DNA from: Bradyrhizobium sp. 141
GTDB lineage: Bacteria > Pseudomonadota > Alphaproteobacteria > Rhizobiales > Xanthobacteraceae
Length of the DNA: 64,000 bases
Direction: 5' to 3'
Assembly: GCF_023074055.1 (NCBI RefSeq)
Contig: NZ_JADPKR010000094.1
Location: 124,001 to 188,000 of the forward strand
The notes beneath the pieces are model-generated. The model did not search any database, had not been told where the DNA came from, and saw only the letters and a program-made list of their open reading frames with translations. Shown piece by piece: positions 37,483 to 45,650 of this stretch. The translations under genes were made by a program, and so were the position numbers. The first letter of the stretch is position 1; every line of letters begins with the position of its first letter.

Positions 37483-38625
37483 TTAGGCCTGCTGCCGCAA
37501 GGCGGCTGGCAGGTCCTGCCATTTCGACCAGGCGACGTAGTAGGCCACCGCGCTCATCGCGGCGAATCCGGCGAGGCTCACCACGATCTGCATCACCACC
37601 AGATTGGCGCTGGTGATCAGGATGAGATGGCCGGCAAAGGACAGGAACACCCCGGCGCAGAACACGGCGAGCCATTCCTCACCGCATCTGATGACCGCCT
37701 GCAGCGGCTTCAGCCGCAGTCCGGGATGATCGGCCGGAATGAGATGGGTCGCGAGGAAGGCGAGCGCGAGGAAGTGAACCACGCGATAGGGCGCAAGGTT
37801 TTCCTTGTCCGTCGGCGCGATGCTGTCGAGGAGAAGGTCCGGCAAATAAGCCGACAATGCCGGCGAATGGCGCAGCAAGGTGACGGCCATCGCGAATATG
37901 AGATAGGCACCGGCGAGGATCCGCAGCCAGGGCATGTCGCGTAGCGCGCGCCCGGGCGCGTCTGTCACGGCGAACCAGCCCCCGAGCACCATCAGCATCT
38001 GCCAGCACAGCGGATTGAAGGTCCACTCCTGGTCCGGATAGACCCGAAAATTCCAGTCGAACCAGCGTGCGGCAAGATACAGCGCGATCGATGCCGCCAA
38101 CGTCAGGCTCGGCCGCCGCAACAGGCCCCACAGTGCTAGTGGAAAAAAGGCCATCAAGGGGATCATCAACTGCAGGAGATCGAGGTTCAGCGGCTCCTCC
38201 TGGAGCACGAGTCCGCGGACCAGGATGCGCAGCGGGTGCTCGAGAATCCCCGAGATGTTGTATTCGTGGATGATTTCGGGCGCCATCGACTGCGAGGCGA
38301 CGTAGGTGATGGTGGCGATATAGATCACGAACAGCACGACATAGGCGGCATAGAGCCGCCAGACGCGGCGAAGGATTCGCGTCGCCGCGACCACGTAGTC
38401 GCGCTCCAGCGCGATCCGGCCGTGGATGATCGCGACGCCATAACCCACAACGAACACGAACAGGTCTGCGGCGCCGCTGAAGCCGAAGTTACGCAGCGTC
38501 AGCAGGTTGACGACGTTGTTCGGGATGTGGTCGACGAAAATCGACCAATTGGCGATGCCAAGCGTCAAATACAGCCTGGCGTCGTGCTGGAATGCGGAGA
38601 GGTTCGCCTTGACGGAAGGTTTCAT
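37483..38625 (-). CDS. opgC: OpgC-family membrane acyltransferase
   Basis: A 380-residue protein with about ten membrane helices. The N-terminus RLYLTLGIANWSIFVDHIPNNVVNLLTLRNFGFSGAADLFVFVVGY matches OpgC, which adds succinyl groups to osmoregulated periplasmic glucans. GLVLQEEPLNLDLLQLMIPLMAFFP is also typical. It is transcribed on the minus strand, with an upstream gap of about 180 bases before the next gene. Confidence 0.9.
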   Translation of the reverse strand: MKPSVKANLSAFQHDARLYLTLGIANWSIFVDHIPNNVVNLLTLRNFGFSGAADLFVFVVGYGVAIIHGRIALERDYVVAATRILRRVWRLYAAYVVLFVIYIATITYVASQSMAPEIIHEYNISGILEHPLRILVRGLVLQEEPLNLDLLQLMIPLMAFFPLALWGLLRRPSLTLAASIALYLAARWFDWNFRVYPDQEWTFNPLCWQMLMVLGGWFAVTDAPGRALRDMPWLRILAGAYLIFAMAVTLLRHSPALSAYLPDLLLDSIAPTDKENLAPYRVVHFLALAFLATHLIPADHPGLRLKPLQAVIRCGEEWLAVFCAGVFLSFAGHLILITSANLVVMQIVVSLAGFAAMSAVAYYVAWSKWQDLPAALRQQA

Positions 38626-38808
38626 TGAGTAAAATAGCTTTGGGAATCAGGATGATGCTTTTACCGGCAACCGCCTGCCCATCCGAGTAGCGTTTGCGTG
38701 AGCGAAGGCATTCGTCCCGCCTGGCGAAAAATTGCGCGGCGTCGCCTGCGTCGAGCTGGGGGAGGTTCTCGCAGTACTTATAACGAAATTTTCTACCCGA
38801 TCGGACCG

Positions 38809-39264
38809 TTACTCGGCCGGTTCGGCCGCTACCTCGTCGGAGACACCGGCGCGGCTTGCCATGATGCCGAGGGCGACGCCGCCGATCGCCAGGATCGGCA
38901 GCAGCCGCTTGACGCCGATGGCACGAACGATCTGCAGCCCGGTGGCGAGCAGCATGGGGTCCGCGAGCATGCTTTGCGCCGCCGACTTCGCGGCCCGCTC
39001 GGCCGCGATCTGGGCTTGCTTGCGCAACTCCCGCTTGTAGGCCCAGTAGCTCACCGCTGCGGCCAGGGTCAGTAAAAAGAAGACGCCGGCACCCGCGAGG
39101 CAGGCTTGCACCGGACCATACTTATTGAGCACCGAGATGAACGCCGCCGCGCACAGGAAGCACGTGGTGATGAACAGCGCGAACGCCGCGCCCGCGGCCA
39201 GGGAGGTCAGCCGCATAGTCGTACCGGTGGATGCACTGATCCCGTCGATGATGCGCTGAAACAT
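38809..39264 (-). CDS. Hypothetical membrane protein (151 aa), holin-superfamily-like
   Basis: A 151-residue protein starting at the ATG at 39264 (GGAGC upstream). It has two strong N-terminal helices (LAAGAAFALFITTCFLCAAAFISVL and LAGAGVFFLLTLAAAVSYWAY), a charged amphipathic stretch (RELRKQAQIAAERAAKSAAQ) and a third hydrophobic segment (LLPILAIGGVALGIMAS). This order resembles the YqjD-YqjE-type stress membrane gene pairs, and the next gene upstream is DUF883-like. Function is unknown. Confidence 0.75.
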   Translation of the reverse strand: MFQRIIDGISASTGTTMRLTSLAAGAAFALFITTCFLCAAAFISVLNKYGPVQACLAGAGVFFLLTLAAAVSYWAYKRELRKQAQIAAERAAKSAAQSMLADPMLLATGLQIVRAIGVKRLLPILAIGGVALGIMASRAGVSDEVAAEPAE

Positions 39265-39357
39265 GGCCTTGCTCCTCAAATCCCCACAAGCCGAATCGTC
39301 CACAAGCCGGCATCGGCGGCGCAGTAGCGCCGCCGTCTCAATATCCGTTCGCGCTGC

Positions 39358-39729
39358 CTACCGGCGCCAGGCGGCACCGATCAGGAAGCCGATGCCGAGC
39401 GCGAGCCCGACGGTCGCAAGCGGCCGCTGCGTGATCGCGTCTTCGAGCGTCTCCTCGATCGATCCGTAGGCCTCCTGGGCCGCGCCCATCATTGCGCTGC
39501 CGCGCTCCGACATGTCGTCCATCGCGGTATCCACGTTCTCGCGCGCCTGGCGATAGCCGCGGCGGGCCTGCTTGCTGGTGGAATTGGCGAAGGTATTGAG
39601 CGCGTCGGTGATCTGGTCGGTGAGGGCGGCGATATCGCTTTTCACGGCTGCTACATCCTTCTCGAGGCGTTCTCTGGTGGCTTTGTCGGTCCAGTCTCTC
39701 ATCCCGGCTTCGGCATTGGGCGTGGACAT
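39358..39729 (-). CDS. DUF883/ElaB/YqjD-like membrane-anchored helical protein
   Basis: A 123-residue protein. A long coiled-coil-like region (ERLEKDVAAVKSDIAALTDQITDAL) is followed by a C-terminal hydrophobic anchor (ATVGLALGIGFLIGAAWRR). This is the ElaB/YqjD layout; E. coli members are stationary-phase proteins that tether ribosomes to the inner membrane. The ATG at 39729 follows GGAGCTCCTG. An EcfG-type promoter lies 39 bases upstream. It shares a strand with the membrane-protein gene about 90 bases downstream. Confidence 0.85.
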   Translation of the reverse strand: MSTPNAEAGMRDWTDKATRERLEKDVAAVKSDIAALTDQITDALNTFANSTSKQARRGYRQARENVDTAMDDMSERGSAMMGAAQEAYGSIEETLEDAITQRPLATVGLALGIGFLIGAAWRR

Positions 39730-39767
39730 CAGGAGCTCCGAACTGTTGACGGCTGAGATAGCCGGAG

Positions 39768-39792
39768 AACGTTTCGTCATCGGGGAAGTTCC
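39768..39792 (-). promoter_or_regulatory. EcfG-type general stress promoter
   Basis: On the minus strand GGAAC-N16-CGTT occurs exactly, with the -10 end 39 bases before the DUF883-like ATG. This is the alphaproteobacterial EcfG (general stress sigma factor) consensus. It would control the ElaB-like gene and perhaps the next membrane gene. Confidence 0.8.
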
Positions 39793-39807
39793 GATCGCGG
39801 AAACCGG

Positions 39808-40920
39808 TCAGTCCTGCGGAAGCTGCGGCGCATCCGCCGGCAACAGATGCTCCTTGAGGATCAGGGCCACGATCAGCAGCGGCGACGCCAGGAAGGCGCC
39901 CATCGGGCCCCACATCCAGGTCCAGAATGCCAGCGCAAGCAGGACCGCAAGTGCGTTCAGCGCCAGCCGCCGGCCGATGATGGTCGGGGTGATGAAGTGT
40001 CCTTCCAGGAAGGTGAGGCCGCCGAAGGCGAGCGCGGCCATGAGGCCGCCGCTGATGGTCGGGAAGGCGACCAGCCCCACCACGACCAGCACCACGAACA
40101 TCGCGACCGGTCCGATGATCGGGATGAAATTGAGCGTTGCCGCCAGCGCGCCGAGCCCGGCCGGATTGGGCATGCCGGTAAGCGCGCAGATGATGCCGGT
40201 GGCGACGCCGACGCCGACATTGATGAGGGTGACGGTCAGGAGGTAATTGCCGAGATGGACCTCGATCTCGTTGAGGATCCGGAGCGTACGCAGCCGCGCG
40301 TCGCGATCGCTGAAAGTCATGATCATGGCCCGCCGCAGGTCGCGCCAGCTTGCGATGAACAGGATCAGGGTGACGAAGAACAGCAGGAATTCGGTAAAGG
40401 TCGGCGACAGGAATTCCAGCGTCGGCTGCACCCACTCGACCTTCGGCATCTGGAAGCTGGGCAATCCTTCCGAACCGCCGAGCATGGCTTGCATCTCGCG
40501 CCACAGCGAAAGTGGCCGGTCGAACACGTGCAGCTTGTCCTTCAACTGCGCGCCAAGCTCCGGCAGGCGCGTGCTCCACTCCATCACGGGCGAGGCGATC
40601 AGCGCCACCACGAAGGCGACCACCGCGGTCACTGCGACCACAATCAGGACGGCGCCGAGGCTGCGGGGGACTTTGCTGCGCTCAAGCAAGCTCGCCGCCG
40701 GCGATAGCATGGTGCCGGTGACAAAGGCCATCACCACGGGCAGGAAGAATGCCTTCCCGACATAGAGCACGGTGACGACCGCAATCAGGAGCAAGCCAGC
40801 GAGCGCGAAGGCGACAAACTCGGTGCGGCGGATGATCGGCGGTAGCTCACTATGGCTCTCGGGAAGCGGCTCACCTTCGCTGTTGCCGGGGATCAGACGT
40901 TCATTGGGAAGGACGCGCAC
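39808..40920 (-). CDS. AI-2E family transporter (PerM/TqsA superfamily)
   Basis: A 370-residue permease with about eight membrane helices in the family arrangement: a pair at the N-terminus (FVAFALAGLLLIAVVTVLYV), a central soluble loop, then TPTIIGRRLALNALAVLLALAFWTWMWGPMGAFLASPL. The GTG at 40920 follows GGGAGAGAG and gives the normal length; a longer reading to 41208 enters the transpeptidase upstream region. Members export quorum signals or ions; the substrate is unknown here. Confidence 0.88.
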   Translation of the reverse strand: MRVLPNERLIPGNSEGEPLPESHSELPPIIRRTEFVAFALAGLLLIAVVTVLYVGKAFFLPVVMAFVTGTMLSPAASLLERSKVPRSLGAVLIVVAVTAVVAFVVALIASPVMEWSTRLPELGAQLKDKLHVFDRPLSLWREMQAMLGGSEGLPSFQMPKVEWVQPTLEFLSPTFTEFLLFFVTLILFIASWRDLRRAMIMTFSDRDARLRTLRILNEIEVHLGNYLLTVTLINVGVGVATGIICALTGMPNPAGLGALAATLNFIPIIGPVAMFVVLVVVGLVAFPTISGGLMAALAFGGLTFLEGHFITPTIIGRRLALNALAVLLALAFWTWMWGPMGAFLASPLLIVALILKEHLLPADAPQLPQD

Positions 40921-41055
40921 AATCTCTCTCCCGCACGGAAGCCTCGATCCGCGCGCCCATTGACGGCTGATAATGCGCGAGCGTCGCCGCGGTTCCATCG
41001 CGGCTTCGTGAACACGTGCTCGCTTGACTGTGACAAGGCTGCCGCGCGCCGCGCC

Positions 41056-41081
41056 GGAACTTGGATCGCGCATGCGGAGTT
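41056..41081 (+). promoter_or_regulatory. Possible EcfG-type promoter before the L,D-transpeptidase
   Basis: GGAAC-N17-AGTT lies 48 bases before the ATG at 41129. The -35 is perfect and the -10 matches three of four bases of CGTT. It is weaker than the other EcfG-type sites in this window. Confidence 0.4.
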
Positions 41082-41128
41082 CATTGGGAAGCGCATCACC
41101 CTGATGCACACATCCAACGGGGCAGCAC

Positions 41129-41902
41129 ATGACAAAGTTCTCTGCAGTCCGTCGCAGCTTTTCGCCGCGCGCCGTCGCCGCATTCGCCTTCGCAGCCGCT
41201 TTGGCCACGGTGCCCTTCGGCGGCGCGAGCGGGCAAACCCTCGGCTATGCGCCGATGCAGCCGCAGGCGTACCCGCAGGACCAGGTTTACTCGCAGGGCT
41301 ACGTGAACGAGGCGCCGCAGGCGGCTGACGAGGATGCCCAGCTGCCCGATCGCCTGCGCAAGCAGATCGTCGGCTTCGACCGCAGCGAGCCGGCCGGCAC
41401 CCTCGTGATCGATACCAACAACACCTATCTCTATTACGTGCTCGGCAATGGCCGTGCGATCCGCTATGGCGTCGGCGTCGGCCGCGAAGGCTTCACCTGG
41501 TCCGGCGTGCAGAGCGTCAGCCGCAAGGCGGAATGGCCGGACTGGCATCCGCCGGCCGAGATGATCGCGCGTCAGCCCTATCTGCCCCGCTTCGTCGCCG
41601 GCGGCCCCGGCAACCCGCTGGGCGCGCGTGCGATGTATCTCGGCTCCAGCGAATTCCGCATCCACGGCACCAACGATCCCTCCACAATCGGCAAGTTCGT
41701 CTCATCCGGCTGCATCCGCATGACCAATGAGGACGTCATCGACCTGTTCGGCCGCGTCAATGTCGGCGCCAAGGTCGTGGTGCTGCCAAAGAACGCGCCG
41801 TTGATGGCCAAAGGCGGCGACCCCGTGCGCAAGCGCCCGGCCGTGACGGCAATGCCCTCGGGGCGGCAGGCGCTGAATATCTCGGCGTCGTCGGTGAACT
41901 AG
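41129..41902 (+). CDS. L,D-transpeptidase (YkuD domain)
   Basis: A 257-residue secreted enzyme. A signal peptide (about 1-35) is followed by a Gln/Pro/Tyr-rich linker and a YkuD domain beginning GTLVIDTNNTYLYYVL. The catalytic motif reads IHGTNDPSTIGKFVSSGCIRM with His179 and Cys195. It makes 3-3 peptidoglycan cross-links or attaches envelope proteins. It is followed after 17 bases by the DUF2865 gene on the same strand. Confidence 0.93.
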   Translation: MTKFSAVRRSFSPRAVAAFAFAAALATVPFGGASGQTLGYAPMQPQAYPQDQVYSQGYVNEAPQAADEDAQLPDRLRKQIVGFDRSEPAGTLVIDTNNTYLYYVLGNGRAIRYGVGVGREGFTWSGVQSVSRKAEWPDWHPPAEMIARQPYLPRFVAGGPGNPLGARAMYLGSSEFRIHGTNDPSTIGKFVSSGCIRMTNEDVIDLFGRVNVGAKVVVLPKNAPLMAKGGDPVRKRPAVTAMPSGRQALNISASSVN

Positions 41903-41919
41903 GAATTCAGTGAGGTCAC

Positions 41920-42570
41920 ATGAGTAAACGCTCGATCCGCAAATTGGCCGTTGGCGTGGCGGCAATGTTGGCCGTTGCTTTCTCCGGTCTTGCGCTAACG
42001 CCATCGGCGCATGCGGAAGACTTCTTCTCGGCGCTGTTCGGCGCGTTTGGGGGCCGACCTCCGCAAATCCGAGCGCCGTTTCCCAATGACGGCATGCCGC
42101 GTTACGACGTGCCGCGCCAGCGGGCCGCCTATGGCGGGGGCACGGCCTATTGCGTGCGTGGCTGCGATGGCCGCTACTTCCCGGCGCAAGGCACCGATGC
42201 CGAGAGCAAGGCGAAATCCTGCAAGAGCTTCTGTCCGGCTTCCGAAACCTCGCTGGTCTATGGCAGCAATATCGACGACGCCACCACGGACAGCGGAAAA
42301 TCCTATTCCGACCTGCCGAACGCCTTCCGCTATCGCAACGAGATCGTCGCGGGCTGCACCTGCAACGGCAAGGATCCGGCCGGGCTCGCATCGGTCAAGG
42401 TCGAGGACGACCCCACCTTACGCAAGGGCGACATCGTCGCCGGCGCCGACGGCCTCGTGGTCGCCAGCCGCAATGCCAACGACCGCCGTGGCGTCGCGAT
42501 GAACTTCTCGCCGCTGCCGGACTCGGTGCGCGCCAAATTCCGCCAGGTGCCGGTGGTGGCGAAGGAGTAG
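41920..42570 (+). CDS. DUF2865 secreted cysteine-containing protein
   Basis: A 216-residue protein with a signal peptide ending AHA near residue 32. The mature part carries conserved Cys pairs (YCVRGCDGRYFP, CKSFCPASE, GCTCNG) and SYSDLPNAFRYRNEI, the DUF2865 hallmark of Rhizobiales envelope proteins of unknown role. It follows the L,D-transpeptidase, which suggests a cell-wall connection. A short hairpin lies after the stop codon. Confidence 0.88.
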   Translation: MSKRSIRKLAVGVAAMLAVAFSGLALTPSAHAEDFFSALFGAFGGRPPQIRAPFPNDGMPRYDVPRQRAAYGGGTAYCVRGCDGRYFPAQGTDAESKAKSCKSFCPASETSLVYGSNIDDATTDSGKSYSDLPNAFRYRNEIVAGCTCNGKDPAGLASVKVEDDPTLRKGDIVAGADGLVVASRNANDRRGVAMNFSPLPDSVRAKFRQVPVVAKE

Positions 42571-42603
42571 GGGCAATGGGGCGCGCTATCGCCCCACTCT
42601 GAG

Positions 42604-42632
42604 CTGTCGTCCCTGCGTCCGCGGGACGACAG
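42604..42632. terminator. Hairpin between converging genes
   Basis: CTGTCGTCCC and GGGACGACAG form a 10-bp stem around a 9-base loop between the DUF2865 gene and the chemoreceptor gene. No T-tract is present on either strand, so it may be a bidirectional end structure or part of a repeat. Confidence 0.5.
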
Positions 42633-42655
42633 TGAGCGTGTAGCGCCAGCGCGCC

Positions 42656-44749
42656 CTACGCCGCGCGGATCTTGCCGAGGAAGTCACTGACCTGATGGCC
42701 GAGCTGGCGGCTCTGGGTCTCCAGCGTCTCCGATGCCTGCTTCACGTTGTCGGCGGCTGCGGCGGCGGCGTCCGCATCGGCTTTGACGCCGGTAATATTG
42801 TCCGAGACGTTCTTGGTGCCCTGGGCCGCATATTGGGTGCTGCGGGTGATCTCCTGAGTCGCCGCGCCCTGCTCCTGGACGGCGGCGGCAATCGCGGTCG
42901 CCACCTCGTTCACTTCGCCGATGATACCGCCGATGGTCTGGATCGCGTTGATGGCGTCGCCTGCGACCTTCTGGATGTCGGCGATCTGCTCCGAGATCTC
43001 CTCGGTCGCCTTCGCAGTCTGGCTTGCCAGCGACTTCACCTCGGAGGCGACCACGGCAAAGCCGCGGCCGGCCTCGCCGGCGCGAGCCGCCTCGATCGTG
43101 GCATTGAGCGCGAGCAGATTGGTCTGCTGTGCGATGGTGTTGATCAGGCCGACGACCTCGCCGATGCGGCCGGCGGATTTGGCGAGACCCTGCACGGTAC
43201 CGTCGGTCTCGCGCGCCTGCGTCACGGCGCGGCCGGCGATGCCTGCGGCATGGGCTGCCTGTTGGCTGATGTCGTTGATCGAGGCCGAGAGCTCTTCGGC
43301 GGCCGCGGCCACGCTATCGACGCTCATCGAGGCGTCGTTGGAGGCCTTGCCGGCGATCTGCACGCGATCATTGGTCTGGCGCGACACCGCGGAGAGGTCG
43401 CCTGAGGTCTTGCGCATCTCGCCGGAGGCCTCGCTCAATTCGCCCAGCGTCTTGCGCACTGCGCCCTCGAACTCGCCGACATAGGACTCGACGGCGCGTT
43501 GGCGTGCAGCAGTGCCCGTGTTCCGTTCGCGCTCCTGCTCTTCGATCTTGAGCTTGTCGGTGGCCTGCTGCTTGAAGGTTTCCAGCGCACCGGCAAGCGC
43601 GCCGATCTCGTCCTGGCGATCGAGATAGCCGCTGTCGACGGCAAGGTCGCCGCCGGCGACCTTCAGCATGGCATCGCGGATAGTGTTGAGCGGGGTGATA
43701 ACGTGGCGGCTGACCAGCATGATCGCGCCTGCGGCGAGACCGATGGCGAGCGCCAGCGATCCAAGCTGCACGATCAGCGCGCGCTGCGCGGAGTCGCGTT
43801 GCTCCAGCGTATGGACCTTGGCGGTGTCGAGCGCGGCTTCCGCCACGGCGACAGCGCTCGCGAGGCGGCCGACCGTCAGCGGGCTCCACTGATTGGCGGT
43901 CATCTCGGCTTTCTCGCCCTTGGCCAGCGTGTCCGCGAGGCGGTCGCGCAGGGTCAGATATTGCGGCTCGAAATAGGCGGTTTTGGCTGCGGCCATGGCG
44001 GACGCAAGCGCGGGCGGCAACTGCATGCCCGAGGTCGACAATTCCAGCGCCTTCCACATCGCGGCGGTGCCGCCGACATGTTGGGTATAATTGTAGCGGG
44101 CTTCGGGCGTGATCTTGCCGGCGGCAAGTCCGGTCGAGATCACCAGCGAGGCTTCGCCGCCGGTGTTGCGGAGCAGCCAGGCGTTCTGCTTGATCGACAG
44201 CAGCTGGTCGATCACGGCGTCCTGATGGTTGACGGTGGCAGCCAGAACGTTCGAGAGCTTGTCGAGCGTTTCGAGTAGGCCCTGCGTCGTCTCCATGTAT
44301 TCCTTCGGCAGCCCGGCGCGGCGCTGATCCTTCGCCTTGGCGACCTCTTCCCAGAACTGCTTCTGCTCCTCGCTCAACAATTTGTAGAGCCGCGCGAGCT
44401 CCGGCACCAGCGTGCCCGATTGCGGGAAGTCCATCGTCGGCAGCACCTCGAGCGCGCGCGCCATCGCCGGCATCTGCGCGTCGCGCAGGCCGCGGAGGTA
44501 CTTCTCGATCTCGGCGTCCATCGGCTCGGTCGCGTTCAACAGCCGCGTCGTGGTCGAGCGATCGGTGCGCAGATTGTGCATCGCCTTGAACAAATCGGCG
44601 GACGCGCCTGCGATCTGGGAGATCCGGTTGGCGGTTTTCAGGCGGTCCCAGGACTCGTAGGCGGTGAGCGAGAGCGCAATCACCACGCAGGCCGACGTGA
44701 TCGCGATCACCGCCTTCAGCAGCGCGGATACGGTCAGACGATTCAGCAT
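42656..44749 (-). CDS. Methyl-accepting chemotaxis protein
   Basis: A 697-residue receptor. A membrane helix (about 10-30), a periplasmic helical region of about 270 residues, a second helix (about 330-350), a HAMP domain (PLNTIRDAMLKVAGGDLAVD) and a signalling domain with the hairpin tip GRIGEVVGLINTIAQQTNLLALNATIEAARAGEAGRGFAVVASEVKSLA are visible. The ATG at 44749 follows GGGGGA. There is no C-terminal CheR-tether pentapeptide. Its ligand is unknown and no che genes are near. Confidence 0.94.
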   Translation of the reverse strand: MLNRLTVSALLKAVIAITSACVVIALSLTAYESWDRLKTANRISQIAGASADLFKAMHNLRTDRSTTTRLLNATEPMDAEIEKYLRGLRDAQMPAMARALEVLPTMDFPQSGTLVPELARLYKLLSEEQKQFWEEVAKAKDQRRAGLPKEYMETTQGLLETLDKLSNVLAATVNHQDAVIDQLLSIKQNAWLLRNTGGEASLVISTGLAAGKITPEARYNYTQHVGGTAAMWKALELSTSGMQLPPALASAMAAAKTAYFEPQYLTLRDRLADTLAKGEKAEMTANQWSPLTVGRLASAVAVAEAALDTAKVHTLEQRDSAQRALIVQLGSLALAIGLAAGAIMLVSRHVITPLNTIRDAMLKVAGGDLAVDSGYLDRQDEIGALAGALETFKQQATDKLKIEEQERERNTGTAARQRAVESYVGEFEGAVRKTLGELSEASGEMRKTSGDLSAVSRQTNDRVQIAGKASNDASMSVDSVAAAAEELSASINDISQQAAHAAGIAGRAVTQARETDGTVQGLAKSAGRIGEVVGLINTIAQQTNLLALNATIEAARAGEAGRGFAVVASEVKSLASQTAKATEEISEQIADIQKVAGDAINAIQTIGGIIGEVNEVATAIAAAVQEQGAATQEITRSTQYAAQGTKNVSDNITGVKADADAAAAAADNVKQASETLETQSRQLGHQVSDFLGKIRAA

Positions 44750-44956
44750 CGAAGTCCCCCAATTCCCATTTGCAAAGCTCAAAAGGACGCCCGGCAACAT
44801 CGACAAACGGGGGCGTAACAGATCGGCGATCGCATGCCGTTTGCGGCTCAGAGCCCAAACGGTTTTCGCATCTGAAGGGAAAAGGGTAAAAGTTTAGGCA
44901 GATCGGCTGATCGTAGAAGTACGTATTTACTAGAAGTTGCAGTGGGTTGCTGCGAT

Positions 44957-44981
44957 GGAACCGGTGCGGGAGACAGGCGTT
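44957..44981 (+). promoter_or_regulatory. EcfG-type general stress promoter
   Basis: GGAAC-N16-CGTT occurs exactly, ending 38 bases before the ATG of the 51-aa membrane protein at 45020. It is on the same strand and at a sensible distance, so it should drive that gene. Confidence 0.8.
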
Positions 44982-45019
44982 AGAGCAGCGGTCGCAATTT
45001 GCCTGAAGGGGGTCTCGCG

Positions 45020-45175
45020 ATGCTGGTGGGTGTACTCGTCACTTTTCTCGTCGTTATTCTCGTACTTTATCTCATCAACATGCTGCCGATGGACGGCCGC
45101 GCCAAACAGATCGCACGCGTGATCGTCATCATTATCGGCATCGTCTCGCTGTTGAAATATCTCGCGGTATTCTAG
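45020..45175 (+). CDS. Small two-helix membrane protein (51 aa), Thivi_2564-like
   Basis: A 51-residue protein with two hydrophobic helices (LVGVLVTFLVVILVLYLIN and VIVIIIGIVSLLKYLAVF) joined by the loop MLPMDGRAKQIAR. GAAGGGGG before the ATG is a strong ribosome site. The LPMDG-loop design recalls the Thivi_2564 family of small bacterial membrane proteins, a name I give with moderate confidence. An EcfG-type promoter upstream suggests stress induction. Confidence 0.8.
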   Translation: MLVGVLVTFLVVILVLYLINMLPMDGRAKQIARVIVIIIGIVSLLKYLAVF

Positions 45176-45189
45176 CGGGGACGTAGTTC

Positions 45190-45269
45190 GTAGCCCGGAT
45201 GGAGCGCAGCGAAATCCGGGGGCTTGCGCGCTCCTGCTCCCGGATTGCGCTTCGCTCCATCCGGGCTAC
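45190..45269. repeat. Inverted intergenic repeat
   Basis: GTAGCCCGGATGGAGCG at the left and CGCTCCATCCGGGCTAC at the right are exact inverted copies about 45 bases apart, with a second inner pair (AATCCGGG and CCCGGATT). It is a multicopy-type palindrome and follows the small membrane-protein gene. Confidence 0.8.
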
Positions 45270-45272
45270 TAG

Positions 45273-45304
45273 TGCAACAAAGAGCCCCGGCTTTCGCCGG
45301 GGCT
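45273..45304 (-). terminator. Rho-independent terminator of the csbD-like gene
   Basis: On the minus strand AGCCCCGG, a CGAAAG loop and CCGGGGCT are followed by CTTTGTTG, 15 bases past the csbD-like stop codon. Confidence 0.8.
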
Positions 45305-45318
45305 TCGTTCATGCTGCT

Positions 45319-45519
45319 TCAGTGCAGCGTTTTGAGCCAGTCGTCGACGTCCTGGCGAACCTGGTCCTTGGCCTTGCCGTAGCGTTCCTGGAGCCGGCCC
45401 TCGAGCTGCTCGCGCCGACCCTCGATCAAGCTGAGGTCGTCGTCAGTGAGCTTGCCCCATTTCTCCTTGGCCGAGCCCTTGAACTGCTTCCAGTTTCCTT
45501 CGATCCGATTCCAGTCCAT
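45319..45519 (-). CDS. CsbD family stress protein
   Basis: A 66-residue hydrophilic protein with the CsbD signature MDWNRIEGNWKQFKGSAKEKWGKL and a second half RLQERYGKAKDQVRQDVDDWL. The ATG at 45519 has GGGAG at about 7 bases; an ATG two codons upstream overlaps that site. CsbD-like proteins accumulate in general stress in many bacteria, with unclear biochemical function. An exact EcfG-type promoter lies upstream and a terminator downstream, so it is monocistronic. Confidence 0.93.
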   Translation of the reverse strand: MDWNRIEGNWKQFKGSAKEKWGKLTDDDLSLIEGRREQLEGRLQERYGKAKDQVRQDVDDWLKTLH

Positions 45520-45548
45520 GACCATCTCCCGTTGGTTGATGGCGGTAC

Positions 45549-45574
45549 AACGCGAGCGCCGCGCAGCCTGTTCC
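45549..45574 (-). promoter_or_regulatory. EcfG-type general stress promoter of the csbD-like gene
   Basis: On the minus strand GGAAC-N17-CGTT occurs exactly, with the -10 end 30 bases before the ATG at 45519. The short leader leaves room only for the ribosome site. Confidence 0.85.
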
Positions 45575-45601
45575 GCCGCACGCCGCGACGTTTCGCCCAA
45601 C

Positions 45602-45631
45602 AAAAAAGCCCCGGCTTGTGCCGGGGCTTTT
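45602..45631 (-). terminator. Rho-independent terminator of glcB
   Basis: On the minus strand AGCCCCGGC, an ACAA loop and GCCGGGGCT are followed by TTTTTG, 20 bases after the glcB stop codon. It is the cleanest intrinsic terminator in the window. Confidence 0.9.
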
Positions 45632-45650
45632 GACATTCGAGTGACTGAAC

